This document shows, in pieces, positions 63,292 through 64,000 of a stretch of 64,000 bases of DNA. This DNA comes from JAICMB01 sp963802915 (GTDB lineage Bacteria; Acidobacteriota; Terriglobia; Bryobacterales; Bryobacteraceae), in assembly GCA_963802915.1 (NCBI GenBank), contig CAWDKQ010000013.1, positions 310,001 through 374,000 on the forward strand, in the 5' to 3' direction. Positions within the stretch are counted from its first letter, which is position 1. Every line of letters begins with the position of its first letter. The notes beneath the pieces are model-generated. The model worked only from the letters and a program-made list of their open reading frames with translations. It made no database searches and was not told the DNA's origin. The translations under genes and the position numbers were made by a program.

Positions 63292-64000
63292 CTACTGGGC
63301 GCCTCGCGACAGCAGCATCACTTTCATGGTGTGAAAAATGATGTACGCGTCCAGGCTGGCGGCCAGATTTTTGATGTAGAACAAGTCGAACTCCAGCTTC
63401 TTGATAGTGTCTTCGATCGAGTCGCCGTACTTGAGATTAATCTGCGCCCAGCCCGTGATTCCAGGTTTCACGCAGTGGCGCTGGCGGTAGTACGGGATCT
63501 TCTCCGTCAGCGTCTCGACGAACTCCGGACGCTCCGGACGCGGTCCCACAATTGACATCTCTCCCCGCACCACGTTGAATAACTGCGGCAGCTCATCCAG
63601 CCGGAGCTTGCGCAACCAGCGGCCGATGGGCGTGATTCGGGGGTCGTCCTTGATCGCCCAGACAGCGCCTGTTTTGGCCTCCGCGTTCACGTACATGGAC
63701 CGGAACTTATAAAGAGTAAAATGGTCGCCGTCGCGCCCCACTCGAACTTGCCGGTAAAAGATCGGTCCCGCCGAAGAGACGCGCACCAGTGCCGCCACCA
63801 GAAGCATGATCGGCAAGGCCAGAATAGTGGCGAACAAAGCGATCACGAACGAGTAGATCGATTGCCAGAACACGCGGCTCGGGCGAGGGCCTAACTCAGC
63901 CGAGAAGATCAACTGCGAGGGTCGCAGTTCTCGCACGCAGACGCGACCGAACGTCGATTCGTATGTGGTCAACGCGTCTTCAATTCGGATTCCCGTGAAG
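63292..64000 (-). CDS. PEP-CTERM-system sugar transferase (TIGR03013-like; 5' end outside window)
   Basis: The frame is open to the right edge (last visible codons read FTGIRIEDALTTYE), so the true start lies beyond 64000; a TTG at 63972 is not a start. The visible 236 residues are the C-terminal part of a bacterial sugar transferase, an undecaprenyl-phosphate phosphoglycosyltransferase. Features are IRIEDAL and VRELRPSQLIFS, a membrane segment (SFVIALFATILALPIMLLVAAL), FYRQVRVGRDGDHFTLYKFRSM in part, and DELPQLFNVVRGEMSIVGPR. It starts exopolysaccharide assembly and is linked to exosortase systems. It ends two bases past the hicA read-through stop, in convergent orientation. Confidence 0.88.
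   Translation of the reverse strand, partial: FTGIRIEDALTTYESTFGRVCVRELRPSQLIFSAELGPRPSRVFWQSIYSFVIALFATILALPIMLLVAALVRVSSAGPIFYRQVRVGRDGDHFTLYKFRSMYVNAEAKTGAVWAIKDDPRITPIGRWLRKLRLDELPQLFNVVRGEMSIVGPRPERPEFVETLTEKIPYYRQRHCVKPGITGWAQINLKYGDSIEDTIKKLEFDLFYIKNLAASLDAYIIFHTMKVMLLSRGAQ

Overview
The window looks like a chromosomal segment from an acidobacterium of the Solibacter/Bryobacterales type. The markers are a large secreted protein that ends in the Solibacter-type C-terminal domain (TIGR03437), an ADOP-type MacB/FtsX permease, a PEP-CTERM protein together with a PEP-CTERM-associated sugar transferase, an ECF sigma factor paired with a Ser/Thr kinase, and many small secreted proteins. These assignments come from reading motifs; no database search was run. 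I saw no rRNA, tRNA, CRISPR array, phage or insertion sequence.

Layout. 1-8.1 kb: cut-off ABC exporter, Tat-type glucoamylase-like enzyme, DUF4159 protein, Tyr/Pro/Gly/His-rich secreted protein, frame-broken ADOP permease, MFS transporter and lipoprotein. 8.1-12 kb: clpC, a frame-broken LolD-type ATPase and a hicBA pair. 12-20.3 kb: Gfo/Idh oxidoreductase, 1445-residue adhesin-like secreted protein, frame-broken sugar isomerase and a ceramidase-like hydrolase. 20.4-27.2 kb: CHASE3 membrane protein with a small partner, an ABC-2 exporter, acyltransferase, BI-1 protein, DUF1992 and a lytic transglycosylase. 27.2-38.3 kb: tex, glycosyltransferase, queA, tsaD, outer-membrane protein, chemoreceptor, HDAC-like deacetylase, aquaglyceroporin and MFS. 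38.3-41.7 kb: PEP-CTERM protein, dipeptidase, decayed DMT transporter and ArsR regulator. 41.6-46.6 kb: a six-gene minus-strand operon (Ldh-type dehydrogenase, xseB, ispA, tlyA, nadK, dicarboxylate symporter). 46.7-50.6 kb: miaA, a tandem pair of secreted paralogues, TPR protein and PP2C phosphatase. 50.6-52.9 kb: an unrecognised two-gene module with a degenerate ImmA/IrrE-like protein, beside a UPF0158 gene. 52.9-64 kb: membrane glycosyltransferase-like protein, orphan cytochrome oxidase subunit III, DUF4097 lipoprotein, pyruvate carboxylase, RRM protein, chemoreceptor remnant, kinase/ECF sigma pair, second hicBA pair and sugar transferase.

The content mixes housekeeping functions (tRNA modification, isoprenoid and NADP synthesis, anaplerosis, protein quality control) with carbohydrate use and export, cell-surface proteins and signalling. 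The most notable pattern is the number of reading frames broken by one lesion while the rest of the protein stays readable in the next frame: ADOP permease (two compensating shifts in G-runs), LolD ATPase, sugar isomerase, DMT transporter (internal deletion), the partner of the ImmA-like gene, and a hicA with an in-frame amber codon. Some may be assembly errors; the DMT deletion and the chemoreceptor remnant look like genuine decay. The best candidate for an undescribed system is the translationally coupled pair at 50639-52391.
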